A stretch of DNA of 64,000 nucleotides from Savagea serpentis (GTDB taxonomy: Bacteria > Bacillota > Bacilli > Bacillales_A > Planococcaceae), in assembly GCF_015351395.1 (NCBI RefSeq), contig NZ_JADKPV010000006.1, positions 62,001 to 126,000 of the forward strand, in the 5' to 3' direction. Of the stretch, positions 46,657 through 55,431 are shown piece by piece. The notes under the pieces were generated by a model, which saw only the letters and a program-made list of their open reading frames with translations, did no database searches and had not been told where the DNA came from. How positions within the stretch are numbered: position 1 is the stretch's first letter; every line of letters begins with the position of its first letter. Made by a program: the position numbers and the translations under genes.

Positions 46657-47409
46657 TTAATAAATTGCAATCGGTCCATACGGTCCTTCGATTACTTCTA
46701 TTTTTGTTTCAAAAATGGACGTTAAAATTTCAGGGTCCATAATTTCTTCTACTGTTCCATAAGCCGCAATTTGACCGTCTTTCATCGCACAAATGCGATC
46801 TGAATATTTCGCTGCAAAATTAATATCATGCATAACGGTTACAATCGTGCGACCGAATTCTTTTGCTGCCGCACGTAAATGTTCCATCATTTGTACAGAA
46901 CGGGCAATATCTAAGTTGTTGAGCGGCTCATCTAATAAGACATATTCCGTCTCTTGGCAAAGGACCATCGCAACGTAGGCACGCTGTCTTTGTCCGCCTG
47001 ACAACTCATCCAAATAACGATTTTCTAACTCCGTTAAATCTAAAAAGTCGATATACTTCGAAATGATTGCTTCATCTTCTAGCGTCAATCGTCCATCCGA
47101 ATAAGGGAAGCGACCAAATCCGACAAGTTGACGCACACTAAGTCGTGTAACGAAGTGATTTTCTTGGCGCAAAATCGTAATAATCTTCGCTAAGTCTTTC
47201 GATTTTGAAGAGCCGATATCCATATGCGCGACCGCAATTTGCCCTTCATCAATCGACAATAAGCGACCGATCATCATCAATGTGGTAGACTTCCCCGCTC
47301 CGTTCGGACCGATTAACGAAGTGAACCCCGCTTTCGGAATTTCGATATTTAACGGACCGATTTTCACTTTTTCTGTATATTGTTTTTGAACTTCTGTAAG
47401 TTTTATCAT
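46657..47409 (-). CDS. yclP: Siderophore ABC transporter ATP-binding protein (YclP-like)
   Basis: 250 residues. Walker A IGPNGAGKSTTLMMIG, Q-loop ITILRQENHF, signature LDELSGGQRQRAYVAMVL, Walker B YVLLDEPLNNLDIAR, H-loop VMHDINFAAKY. Short FepC-type ATPase ending in IEGPYGPIAIY. Overlaps the second permease by 4 bp. Energises uptake of a ferric siderophore, petrobactin in B. subtilis Ycl. Confidence 0.85.
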   Translation of the reverse strand: MIKLTEVQKQYTEKVKIGPLNIEIPKAGFTSLIGPNGAGKSTTLMMIGRLLSIDEGQIAVAHMDIGSSKSKDLAKIITILRQENHFVTRLSVRQLVGFGRFPYSDGRLTLEDEAIISKYIDFLDLTELENRYLDELSGGQRQRAYVAMVLCQETEYVLLDEPLNNLDIARSVQMMEHLRAAAKEFGRTIVTVMHDINFAAKYSDRICAMKDGQIAAYGTVEEIMDPEILTSIFETKIEVIEGPYGPIAIY

Positions 47410-48473
47410 AGTGACCTCTTCCTTAATACGACAATTAAAAAGATAATCCCACCGAATAACTCAATGATGACAGATACGACCGCTTGTGAATCGAAGACAT
47501 GATACATTAAAAAATAAGCGCTCGTTAAAATACCGAATGCAAGTGCCAAAGCCATCGGGAATATGTAACGGTGATCATATGTCGGAGCGGCTTGATAACT
47601 CAATGTCGCCACTAAAAATCCGTAAAATGTTAAAGGTCCGATGAGCGATGTTGAAATAGACATGAGTACCGCAACGAGTACGAGAATGTAAATGATGCTC
47701 GCTTGATAATTCATCCCGAACGTCGTCGCAACATCACGTCCGAGCGATAAAACATTTAATTTTCGCGCAAAGAAAAATAACAAAATCGCAATGACGAGAA
47801 TGATCGGAATGACGATGGGAAAATACGAAGAATCGGCATTGTTCACTGAACCGAGTAAGCGCGCTTGCAATAAATCGAACTCGGACGGTGCGAGCAATTT
47901 ACGCATGAATGTCGACACTGAACTTAAACCCGTTCCGATAATGATGCCGACGAGTAACATTAATTGCAAATCGCCATACTTTCCAGATAAAAGCCATCCG
48001 TATAAAATTAAACTCATACATACCATTAACACGACTTGGAATAAATAAGAACCGATTCCGACGAAATTAATGAGCGCTCCTGCCCCGAAGAAAAAGATTG
48101 TACCCGTTTGAATGACCGAATAGAGCGCTTCGAAACCAAGTAAAGACGGTGTAATGATGCGGTTATTCGTCACCGATTGAAACGATACGGTCGCTAAACT
48201 ATGACAAACTGCCGCAATTAACATCGCGATTAACGCATCCACTCTTCTCATAACGACAGGGATAAAAGAGGGTGAACTGACAGGGACTGGATTATTATAA
48301 ACGAGTAAACCATAAGACGCCGTGAGACCCAATGCAATCAAAGAAATTAAGATGATCCAATAGCGTCTCGCATCTTTTTTCGTGCGAAACGCTTTCGCAG
48401 AACGATTTGACTCATGCTTTTCAGAAGGCATTGCGATATGTTCTTGCTTCGTTGAATAAGGCATTGTACTCAT
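47406..48473 (-). CDS. yclO: Siderophore ABC transporter permease (YclO-like, FecCD family)
   Basis: 355 residues, a long charged N-terminus (about 45 residues) followed by about nine hydrophobic helices. FecCD family motifs: RVDALIAMLIAAVCHSLATVSFQSVTNNRIITPSLLGFEALY, and LIGPLTFYGFLVATLSYQ in the coupling region. Overlaps neighbours on both sides by 4 bp. Confidence 0.85.
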   Translation of the reverse strand: MSTMPYSTKQEHIAMPSEKHESNRSAKAFRTKKDARRYWIILISLIALGLTASYGLLVYNNPVPVSSPSFIPVVMRRVDALIAMLIAAVCHSLATVSFQSVTNNRIITPSLLGFEALYSVIQTGTIFFFGAGALINFVGIGSYLFQVVLMVCMSLILYGWLLSGKYGDLQLMLLVGIIIGTGLSSVSTFMRKLLAPSEFDLLQARLLGSVNNADSSYFPIVIPIILVIAILLFFFARKLNVLSLGRDVATTFGMNYQASIIYILVLVAVLMSISTSLIGPLTFYGFLVATLSYQAAPTYDHRYIFPMALALAFGILTSAYFLMYHVFDSQAVVSVIIELFGGIIFLIVVLRKRSL

Positions 48474-49486
48474 GATACCCTCCTCGTTTTTCTTTGTCGT
48501 AATAAAATGACGATAAAGACGACAGCACCCATCGTTCCTAAAATTAAAGAAACTGGCACTTCAAACGGCATAATAATCGTTCGCGAAATAATGTCAGACA
48601 CCATGATCGTTCCCATGCCGATGACGCACACCCACGGTAAATTCGTCCGTAAATCATCGCCCCTAAAGAGTGACACGATATTCGGCACAATGAGCCCGAG
48701 AAACGGTAAATTCCCAATGACTGCTGCAACCACTCCGACAGCGACCGCAATTAATGCATTCGCTAATAAAATCAAACCGTTGTAATTTACCCCTAAACTT
48801 GTTGAAATATCTTCTCCTAAACCGGCTAAAGTCAATTTGTTCGCGTAAATAAAAATTAAAATCGTGACGATGACGATAATCCATAAATATTCATAACGTC
48901 CTACTTGCACAGAAGTAAATGAACCGACGAACCAGTTCTCGACAACTTGCGACATTTGGAAAAACAAGCCTAAAAATGTTGACACAGACGAGATGACTGC
49001 CCCTAACATTAAACCGATAATCGGAACGATTAAAGAGGAGCGCAAACGAACGCGTCGTAAAAATAAAAAGAAAATCATTGTTCCAATGAAGGAAAATAAA
49101 ATAGCGCCAGACATACGAAGTACTAAACTCGGTGCAGGGACAAGTAAGTAAACGAGTAAAAGTCCAAGACCCGCCCATTCAATCGTTCCTGTCGTCGTCG
49201 GTTCAACGAAGCGGTTTTGGGTAATGAGTTGCATAACGAGCCCTGCCATCGCCATCGCCGCACCTGTTAAAATTAAGGCGATCGTACGTGGCACTCGTGT
49301 AATAAAGAACATCTCCCAACCATCTTCTTGGCCCCGAATGTCGTACACGCCTGTAAATAATGAAATGACTGCCAAAATACTAACCACAAAGATGGCTAGT
49401 ATAAAAGATTTCGTCCATATTTTACTCTGTTTAGAATAATGGAGCTGGGCGTCTTGCCCAGCTCCAGCGATCGCATGTTTTCGCAC
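48470..49486 (-). CDS. yclN: Siderophore ABC transporter permease (YclN-like, FecCD family)
   Basis: 338 residues with about nine to ten membrane helices. Motifs: RVPRTIALILTGAAMAMAGLVMQLITQNRFVEPTTTGTIEWAGLG and GNLPFLGLIVPNIVSLFRGDD, the coupling helix of BtuC/FecCD permeases. Second gene of the Fur-box operon yclQ-N-O-P. Confidence 0.85.
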   Translation of the reverse strand: MRKHAIAGAGQDAQLHYSKQSKIWTKSFILAIFVVSILAVISLFTGVYDIRGQEDGWEMFFITRVPRTIALILTGAAMAMAGLVMQLITQNRFVEPTTTGTIEWAGLGLLLVYLLVPAPSLVLRMSGAILFSFIGTMIFFLFLRRVRLRSSLIVPIIGLMLGAVISSVSTFLGLFFQMSQVVENWFVGSFTSVQVGRYEYLWIIVIVTILIFIYANKLTLAGLGEDISTSLGVNYNGLILLANALIAVAVGVVAAVIGNLPFLGLIVPNIVSLFRGDDLRTNLPWVCVIGMGTIMVSDIISRTIIMPFEVPVSLILGTMGAVVFIVILLRQRKTRRVS

Positions 49487-49506
49487 GATTCGTTAACTCC
49501 TTTACA

Positions 49507-50532
49507 CTACTTCCCTAAAGAATCCGCCATGTTTTGGAAGATTTTCATAAATGTTTGTAGTGATTCGTTTGTGTACGTATCTGCTGGTGCGTATAATACG
49601 TGATTTTCTTTAATTGCTTTTGTATTTTGTAAAGCAGGTGCATTTTCAATCACATCTTTTGCAGGTACTGCGTCTTCTATTGAGCGAACTGCCGCATCGC
49701 GGTCTAAAACGAAGATCCAATCTGGATTACTTTGCGCAATCGCTTCAACAGACACTTCATCTCCTTGGTGATCTGCTGATGTATTTTTCACTTCTAATGC
49801 GGGTACCCAACCAAAAATGTCAAACATTGGTCCCCATACACGGCCATGGCTCGGAGCTGAGAAACCGATATCTCCACCTGAAACGATAACGCCCATCACT
49901 GTATCTTCTCCGTTATACGCTTCTTTTGCCGATGCGATTGTTTCGTCGAAGTCAGCGATTAATTTTTCTGCTTCTTCATTTTTGTCGAAGATTTTTCCTA
50001 ACATTGTCGTTGCGTCTTTTAAGCCGTTCACTAAGTTTTCACCTGGTGTTGCCGCTTCTTCTGAAACGTCGAAGCTTAAATCAATGACTGCTGCATTCGG
50101 TACTAATTTTTTAATATCTTCGTAATAACTTCCGAAACGTTGTCCAACGATGACGAGTTCTGGATCAACCGCTGCAATTTCTTCTAATTTCGGTTCACGG
50201 TGATTTCCGATATCGACTACCTTTTCATCCGCTACATATGGTGAATCTGCTGGCATGACTGCTTTTGGTACTGCTGCAAGTTCAATATTCCAATCCGCTA
50301 ACGTTTCAAACGTACGGTTATCTAATGCGACCACTTTCTTCGGATTAACAGGTACTGTCACTGTTCCGTGTGCATCTTTCACTTCAACTGTTGTCACTTC
50401 TTCTGTTGCATCTTCTTTATCTTTCGGTTCTTCTGTTTCTTTATTTTTGTCATCACCTGAATTGGAACACGCTACTAAAAATACGGCCAAAACAGTTAAC
50501 ATAAGAAAAGCTTTAAAATTCTTCATATCCAT
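49507..50532 (-). CDS. yclQ: Siderophore-binding lipoprotein (YclQ-like)
   Basis: 341 residues from ATG 50532, 5 nt after GGAGAGATT; an ATG two codons later is an alternative. Lipobox VFLVACSNS. The mature protein has an acidic linker, then VTVPVNPKKVVALDNRTFETLADW and the FepB/FhuD-like helical backbone, and SNPDWIFVLDRD. In B. subtilis YclQ binds petrobactin and its precursors. Here the gene comes first in the operon, whereas in B. subtilis it is last. Confidence 0.85.
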   Translation of the reverse strand: MDMKNFKAFLMLTVLAVFLVACSNSGDDKNKETEEPKDKEDATEEVTTVEVKDAHGTVTVPVNPKKVVALDNRTFETLADWNIELAAVPKAVMPADSPYVADEKVVDIGNHREPKLEEIAAVDPELVIVGQRFGSYYEDIKKLVPNAAVIDLSFDVSEEAATPGENLVNGLKDATTMLGKIFDKNEEAEKLIADFDETIASAKEAYNGEDTVMGVIVSGGDIGFSAPSHGRVWGPMFDIFGWVPALEVKNTSADHQGDEVSVEAIAQSNPDWIFVLDRDAAVRSIEDAVPAKDVIENAPALQNTKAIKENHVLYAPADTYTNESLQTFMKIFQNMADSLGK

Positions 50533-50609
50533 AATCTCTCCTAGTTTGCATTTTAATGAGAACAAAGAACATTGCACGTCTGCACTCGTCATCACTTCGT
50601 CTACTCAAC

Positions 50610-50634
50610 ATTCTCAATGATAATTATTCTCAAT
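50610..50634. promoter_or_regulatory. Fur box upstream of the siderophore importer
   Basis: Core TGATAATTATTCTCA (50618-50632) fits the 7-1-7 Bacillus Fur box TGATAATNATTATCA with one change per right half-site cluster, and ATTCTCAA extends it on the left. It lies 78-102 bp before yclQ. Iron repression of the operon is the expected outcome. Confidence 0.8.
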
Positions 50635-50742
50635 GGAATGTAAAAAATAGACCGACGCAATGTCGGTTTCTTTTGTTCACACCCTTATTGTAGAAAAGAT
50701 TAAAGAAATACACTATGGACAAAATCACTTTACTTCTTCGAA

Positions 50743-50797
50743 TTTAAAAAACAACATCTTCATTTTGTAGAGGTTAGACGCTACGAAGATGTTGTTT
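50743..50797 (-). terminator. Terminator of the exonuclease gene
   Basis: 13-bp stem AAACAACATCTTC (50749-50761) / GAAGATGTTGTTT (50785-50797). On the minus strand it continues into TTTTTTAAATTC. It starts 5 bp after the exonuclease stop. Confidence 0.82.
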
Positions 50798-50801
50798 GAT
50801 G

Positions 50802-51686
50802 CTATTTCATTAAAGAATCACGGTAGCGTAAAACGAGCGAATATCCTGCTTCTTGAAAGGCTTTCGCAATGTGAGGCGTCCACTTTGGCACACGCATTTC
50901 TTCTTCTTTTAACTCGATGTCTACTTCACAATGGATTGCAGCGAGCTTATACGATATGTGCAACATCTCTTCATCTGCTGAAAGCTTCGTTTGAACACCT
51001 TTCGTCAACTCTTCTCGGTTCGCTAGTACACCTTCAATCGAACCGTACGTTTGAATGAGCTTCGTCGCTGTTTTCGGGCCGATTCCTTTCACGCCTGGAT
51101 AACCGTCCGCATTATCTCCGATAAATGCTTTATAATCGATATATTGTTCGGGAGAAAATCCATATTCCTCGGTAAATCGCTCTTCCGTATATAAGTCATA
51201 TTCGGAATATCCTTTTTTTACAATGGCGATCGTCACGTTCGGGCGCAGTAATTGGAATAAATCTTTATCTCCCGAGACGATTGTAATGTCATACGTTTCG
51301 CTATATTTTTCGACAATCGAGCCGATCACATCGTCCGCTTCGATATTGACGAATCCTGTATTGTAGTAACCCATCTGTTTCGACGCTTCTCGTGTCATAT
51401 CAAATTGTGGTACGAGTTCTGGCGCTGGCTCTGGTCGATGCGCTTTATAGCCTTCATAAATATCATTACGGAACGTCTTCGCTCCCATATCCCAACAAAC
51501 GACGAGATATTGAGGAGAAAATAATTTTTCCGCTGTCATGACGTGACGTAAATATCCTTGTACCGCATTCGTCGGCACACCCGCTTCATTCGGGAAAAAA
51601 TTCCCCATCGCTGCCGTCGCAAAGTACGACCGGAACAATAACGCCATCCCGTCTACAATTAATAATCGCTCTTTCTGTTCATTCAT
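50802..51686 (-). CDS. ypcP: 5'-3' exonuclease (YpcP-like, PolA N-terminal domain family)
   Basis: 294 residues. Acidic metal-binding clusters typical of the FEN/5'-exonuclease fold: LLIVDGMALLFRSYFAT, YLVVCWDMGAKTFRNDIYEGYKAHR, IEADDVIGSIVEKY, IVSGDKDLFQLL, then IGDNADGYPGVKGIGPKTATKLI with the helix-hairpin-helix. It is probably a flap or RNA-primer removing nuclease that backs up PolA. Confidence 0.9.
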   Translation of the reverse strand: MNEQKERLLIVDGMALLFRSYFATAAMGNFFPNEAGVPTNAVQGYLRHVMTAEKLFSPQYLVVCWDMGAKTFRNDIYEGYKAHRPEPAPELVPQFDMTREASKQMGYYNTGFVNIEADDVIGSIVEKYSETYDITIVSGDKDLFQLLRPNVTIAIVKKGYSEYDLYTEERFTEEYGFSPEQYIDYKAFIGDNADGYPGVKGIGPKTATKLIQTYGSIEGVLANREELTKGVQTKLSADEEMLHISYKLAAIHCEVDIELKEEEMRVPKWTPHIAKAFQEAGYSLVLRYRDSLMK

Positions 51687-51757
51687 GCCAATCCCTACCT
51701 CTTTCTATTATCTCGTCTAGTATACAGGAAGGTAGAGAGACAATCGAACGCTTCCAT

Positions 51758-52018
51758 TTAATTGAAAAATATACCGACAATGACAATTCCCGCAATGATA
51801 AGTCCTCCGATTGTTCCGACGAGTTCCACGACAAATTCCCCACGCTTCTTATTGAACTTCTCTTGAAAGCCATCAAGAAACTCCAAATCTTTTTGAAGTT
51901 CCGAAACTTCTTTTCTCAATGATTGCACTTCATGTTCTAACGTTTCAATTTGGGCTTGTTGATGAATGACGACAACTTCCGTTTCACGCGTCATCACTTC
52001 TGTACGCTCTCTTTCCAT
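51758..52018 (-). CDS. Small coiled-coil membrane protein
   Basis: 86 residues from ATG 52018 (TAGGAGTGATCGGA upstream). Residues about 15-55 form a charged coiled coil (QAQIETLEHEVQSLRKEVSELQKDLEFLD), then a C-terminal membrane helix ELVGTIGGLIIAGIVIVGIFF: a tail-anchored plan. No family recognised. It diverges from queH with 105 bp between the starts. Confidence 0.6.
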   Translation of the reverse strand: MERERTEVMTRETEVVVIHQQAQIETLEHEVQSLRKEVSELQKDLEFLDGFQEKFNKKRGEFVVELVGTIGGLIIAGIVIVGIFFN

Positions 52019-52123
52019 TCCGATCACTCCTATCGCTCTTTTCTTATGTACGAGCCATTTCACGGAAAGTTTCATCGCGCTGACATTTTTTATGTGTATA
52101 ATGAAGAAAAAAGGAGAATCATT

Positions 52124-52876
52124 ATGAAGCAAGTTCACGATGTAGAGACGTATACTCGTAAAATGAAAAACCAAAAGATTAATTATGATAAAGTGTTGCG
52201 TCGGATGACAAAAGATTGGGAGAAAGAACAAATCAAGCCGAAAGTGTTGCTCCATTCGTGTTGTGCACCTTGCAGTACAGCTTCGCTCGAATTTCTAGCT
52301 GAGCATGCAGACGTGACGATTTTCTTCTCGAATTCTAACATTCACCCGAAAAGCGAATACATGCGACGAGCGAATGAACAAAAGATGTTCATCGAACAAT
52401 TCAATGAACGAACAGGCCATTCTGTCGGCTTTAAAGAAGATGACTACCGCTCTGATCTCTTCTTTAAAAGAATGAAGGAAGAAGGATTGGCAGATGAGCC
52501 AGAAGGTGGCTTACGCTGTGCTTCTTGTTTCGATATGCGACTCGACCGTTCAGCAGAAATTGCTGAACGAGAGGGCTACGATTACTTCGGTAGCGCGATT
52601 ACTTTATCGAAAAACAAAAATAGTCAGCTCATTAATGAGCTCGGCATTCGTGTTCAACAAAATTATACGCCGCGCTATTTACCGAGCGACTTCAAAAAAA
52701 GCAACGGCTATCAACGCTCGATTGAAATGTGTAAAGAGTACGACGTCTTCCGTCAATGTTATTGCGGCTGCGCATTCGCTGCTGAAAAACAAGGCATCGA
52801 CTTACGTGAAGTGAATAAAGAAGCGATGCAATATGTAAAAGAACATGACCTTTCGATGAAAAAACCTGTGCGATAA
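52124..52876 (+). CDS. queH: Epoxyqueuosine reductase QueH
   Basis: 250 residues from ATG 52124 (AAAAAAGGAGAATCATT upstream). The open frame runs further 5' but overlaps the divergent gene. QueH (former DUF208) motifs: VLLHSCCAPCSTASLEFLAE with the CC..C cluster ligands, FSNSNIHPKSEYMRR, and RCASCFDMRLDRSAEIA and QCYCGCAFA near the end. It reduces epoxyqueuosine to queuosine in tRNA. Its stop codon is embedded in the left arm of its former terminator, now split by a transposon. Confidence 0.9.
   Translation: MKQVHDVETYTRKMKNQKINYDKVLRRMTKDWEKEQIKPKVLLHSCCAPCSTASLEFLAEHADVTIFFSNSNIHPKSEYMRRANEQKMFIEQFNERTGHSVGFKEDDYRSDLFFKRMKEEGLADEPEGGLRCASCFDMRLDRSAEIAEREGYDYFGSAITLSKNKNSQLINELGIRVQQNYTPRYLPSDFKKSNGYQRSIEMCKEYDVFRQCYCGCAFAAEKQGIDLREVNKEAMQYVKEHDLSMKKPVR
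52862..52873. terminator. Left half of the split queH/yjdJ terminator
   Basis: AAACCTGTGCGA, overlapping the last queH codons, is the exact complement of TCGCACAGGTTT at 56641-56652. With the transposon and one AATTT copy removed, the two would form a 12-bp stem with the six-base loop TAATTT, followed by CTTTATAA. Confidence 0.75.
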
Positions 52877-52879
52877 TTT
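52875..52879. repeat. Candidate target-site duplication, left copy
   Basis: AATTT directly outside the left transposon end; the same five bases flank the right end at 56636-56640. Confidence 0.5.
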
Positions 52880-52974
52880 ATAAAAGTACCCTATAAGATA
52901 GACACTTTAAAAAGTCTCTCTTAGGGGGTACTTTTATTTATAATGAAAGAAATTGCGAACGGAGCTGATCAAAA

Positions 52975-53111
52975 TGACGAAAATATTATTTACAGACTAA
53001 GAACAGAAATTTCAGCTTGTCCAATTCGTCATTGAAAAATACAGTTTAAATCGAATGGTGAGGTATGTTTGTGAATTAGTTGGCGTCTCTAGGTCTGTAT
53101 TTCGCAACTGA
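52975..53111 (+). pseudogene. IS3-family OrfB N-terminal fragment (left IS copy)
   Basis: Reading through frameshifts and stops gives EQKFQ..FVIEKYSLNRMVRY and VCELVGVSRSV, matching the start of the OrfB pseudogene at 55891. The rest of the transposase is absent on this side. Confidence 0.75.
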
Positions 53112-53594
53112 AAAGTGAGCCACCAAAGAAATATGAGAAAGAGCAATTAGTAGCTATACCCGATTATGTAAGAGCGAAACGAGCATATGATGTAGCCGTT
53201 TTACGAGGAGAGCAGGTGTCCGCACAAGACTTGCTACAAGTATCAAAAGGAATGGACCTAAAATTTATTGAAGGATTTGGCTCATCCTCGTTATCAGGCT
53301 TTTATGTTAAGTGATTGTGTTGTAGAAGATATCTTGTCCGAAAAGAACGCGAATTCTTTTTTAGTAGCTGTAGAAGTGCCAACAGAGCAAGGTGCTGTTT
53401 TTTACAATGACACATTCGGAGGTAAACAAATGAACATCTATAACTCCCAATAGCTTGCAGTCACAGTCTGAGTAAATAAAACGAAATTTTATTATTTATC
53501 GGTAAAAATTATTTGACGGAGTTTAAAAAATGTACTAGAGTATTAATCAACAAGAAAAATTAAAATATATTATTACTATGAAAGAAGGGATTTA
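53111..53594. other. Unassigned coding relic and upstream region inside the transposon
   Basis: The first 340 bp look like decayed plus-strand coding sequence. One frame reads EQLVAIPDYVRAKRAYDVAV and ends at a TGA near 53314. The next frame reads ...HPRYQAFMLSDCVVEDILSE to 53453. A frameshift between them near 53260-53280 would join the two. No family recognised. The last 130 bp are AT-rich and hold an AAAACGAAAT motif (53478-53487) upstream of the regulator. Confidence 0.5.
53477..53490 (+). promoter_or_regulatory. AAAACGAAAT motif upstream of the regulator gene
   Basis: TAAAACGAAATTTT, the same core as in the inverted repeat before the MFS gene (54093-54103). Candidate autoregulatory operator. 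Confidence 0.35.
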
Positions 53595-54026
53595 ATGAAA
53601 GATATTTTCTATATAGAAAACATCGATGATCTAAAAGTGATCAGTGACCCATTTAGAATTGAAATTTTAGTAAGTTTAGGTACGATTCCACAGTCCGGTC
53701 AAGAGTTAGCAGAGAAAATGAATGTCAGTCGATCAAAAGTTCATTATCATTTAAAAGAACTAGAGAAGCATGGCTTTATTGAAGTAGTCAAACAAAATAT
53801 TGTGAATGGGATTGTTCAAAAGTTTTATTTACCTGTAGCAAAAGTTTTTGTGCCAGACATTAATATATTTAGTGATGTTTTTTTTAATGAGTTTAAAGAA
53901 ATCTTAATAAAAAAAGAAAAAATATCATCTTTTAAAAAAGATATATATGATGTGATTGAAAAATACAGTGAAAAAGAAGAGAAGAAAAATACGAAAAAAG
54001 TCAATATATACATCAAAGAATTTTAA
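53595..54026 (+). CDS. ArsR-like winged-helix transcriptional regulator
   Basis: 143 residues, GAAAGAAGGGATTTA before ATG. Winged-helix pattern: LKVISDPFRIEILVSLGTIPQSGQELAEKMNVSRSKVHYHLKELEKHGFIEVV (about 12-64), the HTH_20/ArsR type. The C-terminal half is Lys-rich and helical, without Cys metal ligands. It probably represses the MFS gene downstream and itself through the shared AAAACGAAAT motif. Codon use is clearly more AT-rich than in the chromosomal flanks. Confidence 0.8.
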   Translation: MKDIFYIENIDDLKVISDPFRIEILVSLGTIPQSGQELAEKMNVSRSKVHYHLKELEKHGFIEVVKQNIVNGIVQKFYLPVAKVFVPDINIFSDVFFNEFKEILIKKEKISSFKKDIYDVIEKYSEKEEKKNTKKVNIYIKEF

Positions 54027-54040
54027 TAGTAGTTATGTTT

Positions 54041-54067
54041 AAATACCTTCCAAAATGAAAGGTATTT
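54041..54067 (+). terminator. Hairpin after the regulator gene
   Basis: 9-bp stem AAATACCTT (54041-54049) / AAGGTATTT (54059-54067), 9-nt loop. The following bases are AAAATT, so there is no U-run on the plus strand and it may only attenuate. Confidence 0.4.
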
Positions 54068-54092
54068 AAAATTGCATAACGGTCAAATAAAA

Positions 54093-54140
54093 CAAAACGA
54101 AATTAATTTACATTACGGTTTGATTTATTATTTCGTTTTG
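54093..54140. promoter_or_regulatory. Inverted repeat before the MFS gene, candidate operator
   Basis: Perfect 11-bp arms CAAAACGAAAT (54093-54103) and ATTTCGTTTTG (54130-54140), spacer 26 bp. ACGGT occurs twice within the region (54079 and 54115). It lies in the leader of the MFS gene, fitting a repressor site for the upstream winged-helix protein. Confidence 0.5.
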
Positions 54141-54168
54141 CAAAAAAAGGGGAAGGTGTGTGGAATAG

Positions 54169-55431
54169 ATGATTAAAAATCGTGATTTTAATATTTTGTT
54201 TATCGGAAGACTTATTGCTAACTTTGGAGACAGTTTATATGTTATAGCTACAATGCTATTAGTGTTTAAACTAACTGGTTCTACCCTTTATGTAGGGTTA
54301 GCACTATTCTTAACTTCATCCATGGCTATAGTACAAGTGATTTTAAGTCCTTTATTAGACAGGATAAATATGAAGAGGTATTTAGTGCTTGCTCAACTAA
54401 TTCAATCGATTCTACTTTTAACTATTCCAGTTTTATATCATCTTGATCAATTAGCAGTATACCAAATTTTAATTATCATGCCGATTATTACTTTGGTAAA
54501 TCAAATTATTTACCCAGGACAAATAAGTTTATTACCAAAAATTTTAAAGAAAGAGGAACTGATTAAAGCAAATTCATTATTCACGATAGCGTACCAAGGA
54601 AGTGATGCTTTATTTACTGCGATTGCTGGATTTCTAATCACTTTTGTAGGTGTTTACTTTGTTTACTATATCGATAGTTTAGCGTTCCTAATTAATTCTA
54701 TCCTATTTCTATTTCTATCACAGAAAGTGGCAACCGTGAACAAAAAAGAAAGTGATAACGAAAGGAGTAATTTAACAAAAAGAGAATGTGTAAAGATGTA
54801 TTTTAATGATTTTTCAGAAGGCATGAAAATATGGAAAGATGATATTTTGCTACCAATTTTAATTGGAATTATAATCATCAATTTTGCTACAACGAGTATC
54901 TATGCCAACTTACCATCATACGCCAGCACCGAAGTCCAATATAGTTTTTTAATGGGGGCTGCAGGTTTAGGTGTACTTATAGGTTCCATTATAGTCAGCA
55001 AGTTTAAACTCAATCGTTTTACTTTAAACAAGATATATATTTCGTCCATCTTTTTGATTGGTCTTTCTTGGTTAGCTACTTCACAAATGGTTCACCCTAG
55101 TTTAACTATGCAGATAATCTCTGTTTTTACATTTTTTTTAGGGTGGGTTCCTATTGGAATTTTAAACGTTTTATCCCAGACAATGGTCCAACTCAGTGTA
55201 CCCACTGAAAAATTAGGAGTTGTGATGGGATCCATGGTTGGTGTATCAACCTTATTAGCCCCTTTAGGAGCGCTTATCGGAGGGTTCCTAGGACAATTAA
55301 TAGGATCCAGTGAAACTATGTTGTTTAGTTCATTGATGTTTGTATTAGTCGGTATTTATTGGCTATCTAAAAGTTCAATCAGAAACCTGCCTAAAATGGA
55401 GAACTTACCTAGAAAAGAGGTGATCACATGA
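54169..55431 (+). CDS. MFS transporter (MFS_3/macrolide-efflux-like)
   Basis: 420 residues, about 12 membrane helices. It opens with RDFNILFIGRLIANFGDSLYVIATMLLVFKLTGS, the start common to MefA/MFS_3 exporters. Helix 4-5 has NQIIYPGQISLLPKILKKEELIKANSL. It probably exports a drug or metabolite. Ends in ATGA overlap with the acetyltransferase gene, so the two were co-translated. AT-rich codon use sets it apart from the backbone. Confidence 0.82.
   Translation: MIKNRDFNILFIGRLIANFGDSLYVIATMLLVFKLTGSTLYVGLALFLTSSMAIVQVILSPLLDRINMKRYLVLAQLIQSILLLTIPVLYHLDQLAVYQILIIMPIITLVNQIIYPGQISLLPKILKKEELIKANSLFTIAYQGSDALFTAIAGFLITFVGVYFVYYIDSLAFLINSILFLFLSQKVATVNKKESDNERSNLTKRECVKMYFNDFSEGMKIWKDDILLPILIGIIIINFATTSIYANLPSYASTEVQYSFLMGAAGLGVLIGSIIVSKFKLNRFTLNKIYISSIFLIGLSWLATSQMVHPSLTMQIISVFTFFLGWVPIGILNVLSQTMVQLSVPTEKLGVVMGSMVGVSTLLAPLGALIGGFLGQLIGSSETMLFSSLMFVLVGIYWLSKSSIRNLPKMENLPRKEVIT

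Noticed and set aside
53268-53453. A 61-codon plus-strand frame in the transposon as a real small gene
   Set aside because: It lacks a ribosome site and seems to be the second half of a frameshifted older gene.
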